Positions 6,544 to 13,424 of a stretch of 13,424 nt of DNA are shown here, in pieces. This DNA comes from an uncultured Oscillibacter sp. GTDB taxonomy: Bacteria; Bacillota; Clostridia; Oscillospirales; Oscillospiraceae. Under the pieces are notes generated by a model, which ran no database searches, was not told where the DNA came from, and was given only the letters and a program-made list of their open reading frames with translations. The translations under genes and the position numbers were made by a program. The stretch is taken from NCBI GenBank assembly GCA_910587875.1, contig CAJUOD010000080.1, positions 1 to 13,424 of the forward strand. The letters are read 5' to 3'. Each line of letters starts with the position of its first letter. Position 1 is the first letter of the stretch.

Positions 6544-9500
6544 ATGGTAAGACGCGTATACGTGGAAAAAAAGCCCGCCCTCCGGCTGGAGGCCCAGGGC
6601 CTTCTGACGGAGCTGCGGACCATCCTGGGCGTCTCCGCCCTCACCGGCCTCCGGCTGGTGAACCGCTACGACGTGGAGAATATCCCGGAGGCGGTCTTCC
6701 GGAAGGCCAAGGCCATCGTCTTCTCCGAGCCCCAGGTGGACCTCCTTTATGAGGAGGACTTCCCCCTGCCGGAGGGTCCCCATACCATCCTGGCAGTGGA
6801 GGCCCTGCCGGGCCAGTTCGACCAGCGGGCGGATTCCGCCGCCCAGTGCGTCCAGCTCATGGCGGGGGTGGACCGTCCCCTGGTGTCCTACGCCAAGGTC
6901 TACCTTCTGGAGGGCGAACTGTCCGCCGCCGACCTGGAGAAGATCAAGGGCTACGTCATCAACCCCGTGGAGAGCCGGGAGGCGTCCCTGGAGAAGCCGG
7001 ACACTCTCGTCCGCACCCACGCCGCGCCTCACAAGGTGGAGTCCCTGGCGGGCTTCACCGCCATGGACGAGGCGGCCCTCCAGGCCCTGCTGGACCGTCT
7101 GGGCCTGGCTATGGACCTGGACGACCTGACATTCCTCCAGGCCTATTTCCGGGACACAGAGAAGCGGGATCCCACCCTCACGGAGGTCCGGGTGGTGGAC
7201 ACCTACTGGTCCGACCACTGCCGCCACACCACCTTCTCCACCCACATCGACGGTGCAGAGATCGCTGACCCCAGCGTCCGGGCCGCCTATGAGCGCTACC
7301 TGGCCCTCCGCCGGGAGGTCTACGGCGAGCGGGCCGAGACCCGGCCCGAGACTCTGATGGACGTCGCCACCATCGCGGCGAAGGCCCTGAAAAAGCGGGG
7401 CCTCCTCCCGGAGCTGGACGAGAGCGAGGAGATCAACGCCTGCTCCATCCACGTCCCCGCCGTGGTGGATGGGGAGACCCAGGACTGGCTCCTCATGTTC
7501 AAAAACGAGACCCACAACCACCCCACGGAGATTGAGCCCTTCGGCGGCGCGGCCACCTGCATCGGCGGCTGCATCCGGGACCCCCTGTCCGGTCGGGCCT
7601 ACGTCCACCAGGCCATGCGGGTGACGGGGGGCGGCGACCCTACGGTCCCCCTGTCCCAGACCCTGGAGGGCAAGCTGCCCCAGCGGAAGATCGCCCAGAC
7701 CGCCGCGGCGGGCTACTCCTCCTACGGCAACCAGATCGGCCTTGCCACCGGCCACGTGGCCGAGCTCTACCACCCCGGGTACATCGCCAAACGGCTGGAG
7801 TGCGGCGCGGTTGTCGGTGCCGCCCCCGCCAGCCATGTGCGCCGGGAGCGCCCCGCCCCCGGGGACGTGGTGATTCTGCTGGGAGGCCGCACCGGCCGGG
7901 ACGGCATCGGCGGGGCCACCGGCTCCTCCAAGAGCCACAACAAAAAGTCGCTGGCCACCATGGCCAGCGAGGTGCAGAAGGGCAACGCCCCCGAGGAGCG
8001 CAAGCTTCAGCGGCTGTTCCGCAACGGGGAGGCCACCCGGATGATCAAGCGCTGCAACGACTTCGGCGCGGGGGGCGTCAGCGTCGCCATCGGCGAGCTG
8101 GCTGACGGGCTGGCCATCGACCTGGACGCGGTGCGCAAGAAGTACGACGGGCTGGACGGCACGGAGCTGGCCATCTCCGAGAGCCAGGAGCGCATGGCGG
8201 TGGTGGTCTCCCCCGAGGACGAGGAGGCCTTCATCACCCTGGCCGGGGCGGAGAACCTGGAGGCTTACCGCGTCGCCGTGGTCACCGAATCCCCCCGGAT
8301 GGTGATGACCTGGAAGGGCCAGACCATCGCCGATCTGAGCCGGGAGTTTCTGAACACCAACGGGGCGGTGAAGCACGCCAAAGTGTCCGTCCCGGAGTAC
8401 GTGGGTCACGGTGTGGAGCGCCCCTCCACCCTGCGGGAGATGGCGGCCAGCTTGCGGTGCGCCTCCCGCCGGGGGCTGGTGGAGCGGTTTGACGGCTCCA
8501 TCGGCGCGGGCTCGGTGCTCATGCCCTTCGGCGGCAAGCACCAGGCCACCCCCGCCCAGGCCATGGCGGCGCTGCTGCCCACCATGCCGGGGGAGGAGAC
8601 GGATCAGGCCAGCGTCATGGCTTACGCCTGCGATCCGGAAGCGATGTCCGCCAGTCCCTATTGGGGCGCTTATGACGCGGTGACCGCTTCCATCGCCAAG
8701 CTGGTGGCGGCGGGGGCGGACTACCACGACGCCTATCTCACCTTGCAGGAGTTTTTCGAGAAGCTGCGGGACGACCCCGCCCGCTGGGGCAAGCCCTTCG
8801 CCGCCCTGCTGGGGGCGCTGGATGCCCAGCTGGCTTACGGCTGCGCCGCCATCGGCGGCAAGGACTCCATGTCCGGCTCCTTCCTGGACCTGGACGTGCC
8901 CCCGACCCTGATCTCCTTCGCCATCGCCCCCATTCAGGCGGGGGAGGTTGTCACGCCGGAGTTCAAGGAGGCCGGTCACCCGGTGTATGCTTTTGGCGGC
9001 AGCAATGCCGAGAACCTGAAAGCCGCCTGGACGGCGTTCCACGAGCTGGCCCAAAGCGGCAAGGTCAAGGCCGCCTGGGCGGTGGAGCACAGCACGGCGG
9101 AGGCCGTCATGAACATGGCCTTCGGCAACCGGATCGGCTTTACCGCCGAGTCCGCCGTCCCCCACCGCTGGTACGGCCTGAACCGGGGAACCATCGTGGC
9201 GGAGCTGACGGAGGACGTCGGCCTCCCCTGCGCCAAGCGCATCGGCGTCACCACGGCGGAGCCTGTGATTACAATCGGTAATGACTCCGCCGCGATTGAC
9301 GAACTGTTATCTTTGAATGAGTCCGTCCTGGAAGACGTGTATCCCAACCGCGCCCCTGTGGAGGGCGAGGCCCCGGTTCTGGACTGCCCCGCCTTCACCC
9401 GCCCCGCCCCGAAGACCGGCACGGCAAAACCCAAGGTCCTGATCCCCGTCTTCCCCGGCACGAACTGCGAGTACGACAGCGCCCGGGCCGCCCAGCGGGC

Positions 9501-10227
9501 GGGCCTGGAGACGGAGATTTTCGTCATCAACAACCAGTCCGCCCAAGACGTGTCCGAGTCCGCCGCCGCCTTCGCCCGGAAGCTCCGGGAGAGCCAGATT
9601 CTCTTCCTCCCCGGCGGCTTCTCCGGCGGCGACGAGCCCGACGGTTCCGGCAAATTCATCACGGCCTTCCTCCGGGGCCCGGAGACCTCCGAGGCCGTCA
9701 TGGACCTCCTCAAAAACCGGGACGGCCTGGCCCTGGGCGTCTGCAACGGCTTCCAGGCCCTTGTCAAGCTGGGGCTGGTCCCCTACGGTGAGATCGTGGA
9801 CTGTGACGAAACCTGCCCCACCTTGAGCTTCAATGTCATCGGGCGGCACCAGTCCAAGATTGTGAACACCCGCGTCGTTTCCAACAAGTCCCCCTGGCTG
9901 GCCCGGGTGAAGCCCGGCGAGGTCTACGCCGTGCCCATTTCCCACGGCGAGGGCCGCTTCCTCTGCAATGCGGACCTCCTCCGGAAGCTGGCGGAGAACG
10001 GGCAGATTGCCACCCAGTACGCGGACCTCTCCGGCCTGCCCACCATGGATCCGGACTTCAACCCCAACGGCTCCGCCTGGGCCGTGGAGGGGATCACGTC
10101 CCCCGACGGGCGGGTCTTCGGCAAGATGGGCCACGCCGAGCGCGTGGGCCCCGGCCTGTACAAGAACGTCCCCGGCGACTACGACCTCCATCTCTTTGAA
10201 TCCGCAAAGGACTATTTCAGCCTTTAA
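6544..10227 (+). CDS. purL: Phosphoribosylformylglycinamidine synthase, fused PurS-like/PurL/PurQ type
   Basis: PurL converts FGAR to FGAM using ATP and glutamine, step 4. At 1,227 residues it is a single-chain enzyme, not the split PurS-PurL-PurQ set of Bacillus. An N-terminal PurS-like region is followed by a linker, then TYWSDHCRHTTF from residue 220, NETHNHPTEIEPFGGAA from 321, GRTGRDGIGGATGSSKSH, CNDFGAGGVS and IGGKDSM from 770. The C-terminal glutaminase domain starts near residue 964 (KVLIPVFPGTNCEYD). Its triad is visible: Cys1067 in GVCNGFQ, His1197 and Glu1199 in GHAER. I recall this shorter clostridial form as the 'clade II' FGAM synthase. The ATG lies one base after the purD stop, with GGAGGG at 6533-6538 inside purD, implying coupling. 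A long antisense open frame across this gene is a GC-rich shadow. Confidence 0.97.
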   Translation: MVRRVYVEKKPALRLEAQGLLTELRTILGVSALTGLRLVNRYDVENIPEAVFRKAKAIVFSEPQVDLLYEEDFPLPEGPHTILAVEALPGQFDQRADSAAQCVQLMAGVDRPLVSYAKVYLLEGELSAADLEKIKGYVINPVESREASLEKPDTLVRTHAAPHKVESLAGFTAMDEAALQALLDRLGLAMDLDDLTFLQAYFRDTEKRDPTLTEVRVVDTYWSDHCRHTTFSTHIDGAEIADPSVRAAYERYLALRREVYGERAETRPETLMDVATIAAKALKKRGLLPELDESEEINACSIHVPAVVDGETQDWLLMFKNETHNHPTEIEPFGGAATCIGGCIRDPLSGRAYVHQAMRVTGGGDPTVPLSQTLEGKLPQRKIAQTAAAGYSSYGNQIGLATGHVAELYHPGYIAKRLECGAVVGAAPASHVRRERPAPGDVVILLGGRTGRDGIGGATGSSKSHNKKSLATMASEVQKGNAPEERKLQRLFRNGEATRMIKRCNDFGAGGVSVAIGELADGLAIDLDAVRKKYDGLDGTELAISESQERMAVVVSPEDEEAFITLAGAENLEAYRVAVVTESPRMVMTWKGQTIADLSREFLNTNGAVKHAKVSVPEYVGHGVERPSTLREMAASLRCASRRGLVERFDGSIGAGSVLMPFGGKHQATPAQAMAALLPTMPGEETDQASVMAYACDPEAMSASPYWGAYDAVTASIAKLVAAGADYHDAYLTLQEFFEKLRDDPARWGKPFAALLGALDAQLAYGCAAIGGKDSMSGSFLDLDVPPTLISFAIAPIQAGEVVTPEFKEAGHPVYAFGGSNAENLKAAWTAFHELAQSGKVKAAWAVEHSTAEAVMNMAFGNRIGFTAESAVPHRWYGLNRGTIVAELTEDVGLPCAKRIGVTTAEPVITIGNDSAAIDELLSLNESVLEDVYPNRAPVEGEAPVLDCPAFTRPAPKTGTAKPKVLIPVFPGTNCEYDSARAAQRAGLETEIFVINNQSAQDVSESAAAFARKLRESQILFLPGGFSGGDEPDGSGKFITAFLRGPETSEAVMDLLKNRDGLALGVCNGFQALVKLGLVPYGEIVDCDETCPTLSFNVIGRHQSKIVNTRVVSNKSPWLARVKPGEVYAVPISHGEGRFLCNADLLRKLAENGQIATQYADLSGLPTMDPDFNPNGSAWAVEGITSPDGRVFGKMGHAERVGPGLYKNVPGDYDLHLFESAKDYFSL

Positions 10228-10230
10228 AAC

Positions 10231-10249
10231 AGGGCTTGACAAACGCCCT
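10231..10249. promoter_or_regulatory. Short palindrome centred on the guaB -35 box, possible operator
   Basis: AGGGC (10231-10235) and GCCCT (10245-10249) form an inverted repeat whose 9-base spacer contains the TTGACA -35 box. A symmetric site at this place could bind a dimeric repressor controlling guaB. It does not match the Bacillus PurR box as I know it. With five-base arms in a GC-rich genome, chance is a real alternative. Confidence 0.3.
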
Positions 10250-10265
10250 CTCCATCGTGTATACT
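10236..10265 (+). promoter_or_regulatory. Sigma-A-type promoter for guaB
   Basis: TTGACA (10236-10241, full consensus) and TATACT (10260-10265, five of six) are separated by 18 bases, in an AT-richer gap right after the purL stop. Transcription would begin near 10272 and leave a leader of about 25 bases before the guaB ATG, too short for a riboswitch. This lets guaB be expressed separately from the upstream purine genes, though read-through from purL is also possible because no terminator lies between them. Confidence 0.75.
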
Positions 10266-10296
10266 TCCTAAAATTTATAGAAACGAGGTGTCCGCC

Positions 10297-11808
10297 ATGG
10301 CCTACTTTTTTTCCGAGCCCTCCCATACCTTCAGCGAGTACCTCCTGGTCCCGGGCTACTCCTCCGCCGAGTGCATTCCCGCCAACGTGTCCCTCAAGAC
10401 CCCGGTGGTGAAGTTCAAGCGCGGCGAGGAGTGCCCCCTGACCATGAACGTGCCCATGGTCTCCGCCGTCATGCAGGCCGTCTCCGGTGAGCAGATGGGC
10501 ATCGGCCTTGCCCGGGAGGGCGGCATCGCCTTCATCTTCGTCTCCCAGCCCGTGGAACAGCAGGCGGAGATGGTCCGCCGGGTAAAAAACTACAAGGCGG
10601 GCTTTGTCACCAGCGACTCCAACCTCCGGATTGGGGACACCCTGGCGGACGTGCTGGCCCTGAAGGCCCGCTCCGGCCACTCCACCATGGCCGTCACCGA
10701 TGACGGCACCGGCACGGGCAAGCTGCTGGGCCTCGTCACCAGCCGGGACTACCGGGTCAGCCGCCTGGACCCCGCCACCCCCGTCACGGACTTCATGACC
10801 CCCTTCGACAAGCTCATCTACGCCCCGGAGGGCACCAGCTTAAAAGAAGCCAACGACATCATCTGGGACCGGAAGCTCAACGCCCTGCCCATCGTCTCCA
10901 AGGACGGGCGGCTGGTCAGCTTCGTCTTCCGCAAGGACTACGACTCCCACAAGGGCAACCCCCTGGAGCTGCTGGACAGCCAGAAGCGCTACGTGGTGGG
11001 CGCGGGCATCAATACCCGGGACTACGAGACCCGGGTCCCCGCCCTGGTGGACGCCGGGGTGGACGTGTTGGTCATTGACTCCTCCGAGGGCTACTCCGAG
11101 TGGCAGGCCCGGACCCTGAAATGGATCCGGGACCGCTACGGCGACACCGTGAAGGTGGGTGCGGGCAACGTCGTCGACGGCGAGGGCTTCCGCTTCCTGG
11201 CGGATGCGGGAGCGGACTTCGTGAAAATCGGCATCGGCGGCGGCTCCATCTGCATCACCCGGGAGACCAAGGGCATCGGCCGGGGCCAGGCCACGGCGGT
11301 TATCGACGTGGCGGCGGAGCGGGACCGGTACTTCGAGGAGACCGGGGTCTACGTCCCCATCTGCGCCGACGGCGGCATCGTCCAGGACTACCACATCACC
11401 CTAGCCTTGGCCATGGGCGCGGACTTCTGCATGCTGGGCCGGTACTTCTCCCGGTTCGACGAATCCCCCACCAGCAAGATCCTGATCGGCGGCAGCTATA
11501 TGAAGGAGTACTGGGGCGAGGGCAGCGCCCGGGCCCGGAACTGGCAGCGCTACGACCTGGGCGGCGCGGCCAAGCTCTCCTTTGAGGAGGGCGTGGACTC
11601 CTACGTTCCCTACGCCGGAGCCTTGTCCGACGGCATGGCCACCACCCTGGCGAAGATTCGCTCCACCATGTGCAACTGCGGCGCCCTGACCATCCCGGAG
11701 CTCCGGGACAAGGCCAAGCTGACGCTCGTCAGCTCCGTCTCCATCGTGGAGGGCGGCGCCCACGACGTGCTGCTGAAAGACTCCGCCGGGGCCGTGGGCC
11801 GGAACTAA
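10297..11808 (+). CDS. guaB: IMP dehydrogenase
   Basis: GuaB oxidises IMP to XMP with NAD+, the committed step to GMP. The start chosen is the ATG at 10297: GAGG at 10285-10288 is well spaced for it, while an alternative GTG at 10288 overlaps that site. This gives 503 residues. Order: N-terminal barrel part (MAYFFSEPSHTFSEYLLVPGY), a CBS pair at roughly 95-215, then the barrel with the catalytic Cys319 in GGSICITR and the mobile flap with Arg418-Tyr419 in NWQRYDLGG. These numbers equal those of the Tritrichomonas foetus enzyme (Cys319, Arg418, Tyr419), as do Lys310 and Glu431, the pair linked there to weak mycophenolic acid binding. It has its own promoter and is followed by an AT-rich inserted segment before the terminator. 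Confidence 0.97.
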   Translation: MAYFFSEPSHTFSEYLLVPGYSSAECIPANVSLKTPVVKFKRGEECPLTMNVPMVSAVMQAVSGEQMGIGLAREGGIAFIFVSQPVEQQAEMVRRVKNYKAGFVTSDSNLRIGDTLADVLALKARSGHSTMAVTDDGTGTGKLLGLVTSRDYRVSRLDPATPVTDFMTPFDKLIYAPEGTSLKEANDIIWDRKLNALPIVSKDGRLVSFVFRKDYDSHKGNPLELLDSQKRYVVGAGINTRDYETRVPALVDAGVDVLVIDSSEGYSEWQARTLKWIRDRYGDTVKVGAGNVVDGEGFRFLADAGADFVKIGIGGGSICITRETKGIGRGQATAVIDVAAERDRYFEETGVYVPICADGGIVQDYHITLALAMGADFCMLGRYFSRFDESPTSKILIGGSYMKEYWGEGSARARNWQRYDLGGAAKLSFEEGVDSYVPYAGALSDGMATTLAKIRSTMCNCGALTIPELRDKAKLTLVSSVSIVEGGAHDVLLKDSAGAVGRN

Positions 11809-11809
11809 G

Positions 11810-11828
11810 TCGCCTCCCCAAAACGAGA
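11810..11828. repeat. Left copy of imperfect 19-bp direct repeat flanking the AT-rich segment
   Basis: The 19 bases just after the guaB stop match 12536-12554 at 17 positions, in the same orientation; the shared core is CTCCCC followed by AAACGAGA. The right copy runs straight into the terminator hairpin, so this left copy looks like the duplicated beginning of the guaB 3' untranslated region. Confidence 0.65.
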
Positions 11829-11886
11829 TTGGTTAAATATTGCTGAAAGGACACGTGCAGTTGTGTAATCCCTGGAGGTTTTCAAT

Positions 11887-12456
11887 ATGGAAAATCATAG
11901 TAGTTTTACGGCTTGGATAACAGCTGCTGAACGACGTGATATTAAAATTTACAGGTATTATCTTAAGTATTGTACTTTCTGCTATAGGTTCGCTGCTCTC
12001 CTTCTTTTGGGGGTTGGGTTATTTGTATTTTTTACTATGACAACGGAGCGGAGCCCATTGTTTATACTTGCTTACTCTCTAGAGTTAGTCATTGGCTATG
12101 CGGTTATCCTCTGGGGGTATGCATATTTCATCCCACATAACTTTTACCCTATTTTACGAGGGGACGATTACCAGATCACCATTTATAAAGATAGACTGAC
12201 AATGCGAACCGAGGGGAAACGAGAAATAATATGTATGTTTTGTCCCCGCTGGCCTAAGAACAAGCCCCAAAAAGGAAAGGAATGGAACCCTTTCGTCATC
12301 ACAGTGCACGAGTGTGAATCAGGCTTGTACTTTTCGATGCCACTCTCTTTTGCCCCACTGGCATTTGTCAGTAAGGAAAAGTTTAGTACCCAAGACTATA
12401 ACAGATTAAAGGAAATGCTAAGGGAGGCATTTGGTGCTAAATATCGACAAGTATAG
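11887..12456 (+). CDS. Small membrane protein with two TM segments, possible YcxB-like C-terminal domain
   Basis: Function unknown. The 189-residue protein has a charged N-terminus (~1-31), two hydrophobic segments (about 34-51, FAALLLLGVGLFVFF, and 58-80, LFILAYSLELVIGYAVILWG) and a soluble C-terminal half. That half, with IYKDRLTMRTEG, GLYFSMPLSFAP and AFVSKEKFSTQDYNRLKEML, resembles the YcxB-like domain pattern of small clostridial membrane proteins; this is a weak recollection-based match. The ATG at 11887 has GGAGG at 11874-11878. Base use is sharply different from its surroundings: bases 11941-12000 hold 19 G+C of 60, against 47 of 60 in guaB at 11521-11580. This points to acquisition from a lower-GC source. 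It sits between guaB and the guaB terminator, so guaB read-through could express it. Confidence 0.8.
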   Translation: MENHSSFTAWITAAERRDIKIYRYYLKYCTFCYRFAALLLLGVGLFVFFTMTTERSPLFILAYSLELVIGYAVILWGYAYFIPHNFYPILRGDDYQITIYKDRLTMRTEGKREIICMFCPRWPKNKPQKGKEWNPFVITVHECESGLYFSMPLSFAPLAFVSKEKFSTQDYNRLKEMLREAFGAKYRQV

Positions 12457-12468
12457 TCCCCGGAAAGA

Positions 12469-12493
12469 GGTGGACACGCAGGTCCGCCCCTAC
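12469..12493. repeat. Degenerate hairpin unit related to the 1160-1235 element
   Basis: The unit ends in CCGCCCCTAC, identical to the last ten bases of the 1212-1235 arm. Its own hairpin is GGTGGAC, 6-base loop ACGCAG, GTCCGCC, with one G-T wobble. The stem bases differ from those at 1160-1235 but still pair, so the fold is kept while the sequence varies. Only one unit is seen here, and bases 12494-12535 after it hold no gene and no clear partner arm. Confidence 0.6.
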
Positions 12494-12535
12494 AGGGTAT
12501 CCTACCGACGGAAGGGATATTCCCGGGAAACTGAA

Positions 12536-12554
12536 TCGTCTCCCCCAAACGAGA
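12536..12554. repeat. Right copy of imperfect 19-bp direct repeat flanking the AT-rich segment
   Basis: It matches 11810-11828 at 17 of 19 positions in direct orientation and abuts the terminator stem. The distance between the repeat starts is 726 bases, covering the AT-rich gene and the degenerate hairpin unit. Confidence 0.65.
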
Positions 12555-12583
12555 AAGGAACCCCCGAAGGGGTTCCTTTTTTT
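12554..12583 (+). terminator. Intrinsic terminator after guaB and the AT-rich gene, possibly bidirectional with cysS
   Basis: An 11-bp stem, AAAGGAACCCC (12554-12564) with GGGGTTCCTTT (12569-12579), has a 4-base loop and runs into a seven-T tract (12577-12583) on the + strand. Read on the - strand the loop is UUCG closed by C-G, a very stable tetraloop, followed by a poorer T-rich run, so it may also stop transcription from cysS, whose stop codon is at 12612. Confidence 0.9.
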
Positions 12584-12611
12584 ACCAGCGCAACTCACAC
12601 TTTCCGTCTGC

Positions 12612-13424
12612 TTACACTCTCTTCCAAGAGGCTCCGCCCTTCACGTCGGTGACCTCGATGCCCTGGGCCTTGAGCTCGTCCCGGATGCGGTCCGCCTCGG
12701 CGAAGTTCTTGGCCTTCTTGGCCTCGTACCGGGCCAGGACCTTGGCGTCGATGTCCGGGTCGCCCTCTCCGGTGATGACGTAGTCCCCGCCGCCGGACTG
12801 GACCGCCTGGGCCGCCTTCTCCCGGAGGGCCGCCGCCTTCTCCAGCAGACTCATAGACAGCACCTTGTCAAACTCCCCGATGATCGCCAGCTTCGTGGCG
12901 TCGTTGGTTTTCGCTTTCAGCGCGTCGAAGACCGCCGTCACGGCCATGGAGGTATTCAGGTCATTCCCCACCTGCTGGACAAACTTCTCCCGGTATTCGT
13001 CGAATACCGCCTGGTCCACGTCCCCCTCGGGCTTCAGCGCCGCGATGCGGTTCAGCAGCTTGGTGTAGGCGGCGGAGGCGTTATCCAGGTTCTCCCAGCT
13101 GAACACCAGGGTCTTCCGGTAATGGCTCTGGAGGCAGAACCAGCGGTAGGCCAGGGGGTCGTAGCCCTTCTCCTCCAGCAGGGAGACGGTCAGGAACTCG
13201 CCCTTGGACTTGGACATCTTCCCCGCCGGGTCGTTCAGGTGGTGGACATGGAACCAGTGAGGGCACCAGGGGTGGCCCAGGTAGCTCTCGGACTGGGCGA
13301 TCTCGTTGGTGTGGTGGGGGAAGGCGTTGTCGATGCCGCCGCAGTGGAGGTCCAGGTATTCCCCGTTGTACTTCATGGAGATGCAGGAGCACTCGATGTG
13401 CCAGCCGGGGTAGCCCACCCCCCA
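12612..13424 (-). CDS. cysS: Cysteine--tRNA ligase, C-terminal part, 5' end outside window
   Basis: CysRS charges tRNA-Cys with cysteine. The gene runs leftward and its start is beyond the right edge; the frame stays open to base 13424 (W-G before VGYPGWHIEC), so the GTG at 13418 is internal. Visible parts are the zinc ligand Cys in WHIECS, the other two ligands (first His of PHH and the Glu of NEIAQ), the KMSKS signature in AGKMSKSKGEF, the DALR-type helical region (YDPLAYRWFCLQSHYRKTL), and a C-terminal tail with the ADRIRDELKAQGIEV motif. HCGGIDNAF replaces the more usual HGGGxDxxF, and HVHHLNDPAGKMSKS is also variant; I take these as lineage features since all ligands remain. It converges on the guaB terminator and is not part of the purine operon. 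The HIGH motif and first zinc Cys lie outside. Confidence 0.95.
   Translation of the reverse strand, partial: WGVGYPGWHIECSCISMKYNGEYLDLHCGGIDNAFPHHTNEIAQSESYLGHPWCPHWFHVHHLNDPAGKMSKSKGEFLTVSLLEEKGYDPLAYRWFCLQSHYRKTLVFSWENLDNASAAYTKLLNRIAALKPEGDVDQAVFDEYREKFVQQVGNDLNTSMAVTAVFDALKAKTNDATKLAIIGEFDKVLSMSLLEKAAALREKAAQAVQSGGGDYVITGEGDPDIDAKVLARYEAKKAKNFAEADRIRDELKAQGIEVTDVKGGASWKRV

Noticed and set aside
6412..9165. 917-codon open frame on the - strand opposite purL
   Set aside because: It lies antisense to a well-supported PurL with all motifs. Its translation is rich in G, A, V, L, H and R without recognisable domains, as expected for the complement of GC-rich codons.
10228..10296. Purine or guanine riboswitch before guaB
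   Set aside because: The gap is only 69 bases, is largely used by the promoter, and leaves a leader of about 25 bases, too short for a purine aptamer.
11840..11869. Possible promoter for the AT-rich gene (TTGCTG, 18 bases, TGTAAT)
   Set aside because: The -35 box matches only three of six positions and AT-rich sequence throws up such pairs easily; not strong enough to list.
12494..12535. Palindromic bits (GGGATATTCCC at 12514-12524, TTCCCGGGAA at 12520-12529)
   Set aside because: Short, overlapping and isolated; no sign that they form a binding site or belong to the hairpin element.

Overview
The window reads as chromosomal DNA from a GC-rich, gut-type member of the Clostridia (an Oscillospiraceae/Flavonifractor-like genome is my best guess from protein flavour, codon use and AAGGAGG-type ribosome binding sites; no rRNA marker is present to prove it). 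It is dominated by a de novo purine operon on the + strand.

Layout: the 3' part of a purF-type amidophosphoribosyltransferase gene enters from the left edge (1-1153), followed by a 76-bp inverted-repeat element (1160-1235), purM (1256-2308), purN (2305-2904, overlapping purM by ATGA), an uncharacterised DUF1266 + DUF2185/Imm33-like gene (2921-4033), a stand-alone AICAR transformylase (4069-5250, PurH without its IMP cyclohydrolase half), purD (5262-6542) and a large fused purL (6544-10227). All run in one direction with gaps of about 100 bp or less. A sigma-A-type promoter at 10236-10265 then starts guaB (IMP dehydrogenase, 10297-11808). Beyond guaB comes a visibly AT-rich segment with a small two-TM membrane protein gene (11887-12456), a degenerate copy of the repeat element, and a strong terminator hairpin (12554-12583). 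The convergent 3' part of cysS (12612-13424, - strand) leaves through the right edge.

Together the genes supply PurF (step 1), PurD (2), PurN (3), PurL (4), PurM (5), the AICAR formylation step, and the first committed step from IMP to GMP. PurE/K, PurC, PurB and an IMP cyclohydrolase are not here and must be encoded elsewhere or upstream of the left edge. 

The most unusual points are: the DUF1266/Imm33-like gene embedded in the operon; a PurF whose visible glutaminase half lacks the expected glutamine-site residues; the split PurH; a GuaB that aligns residue-for-residue in numbering with the Tritrichomonas foetus enzyme; and a foreign-looking AT-rich cassette bounded by imperfect 19-bp direct repeats inserted between guaB and its terminator.
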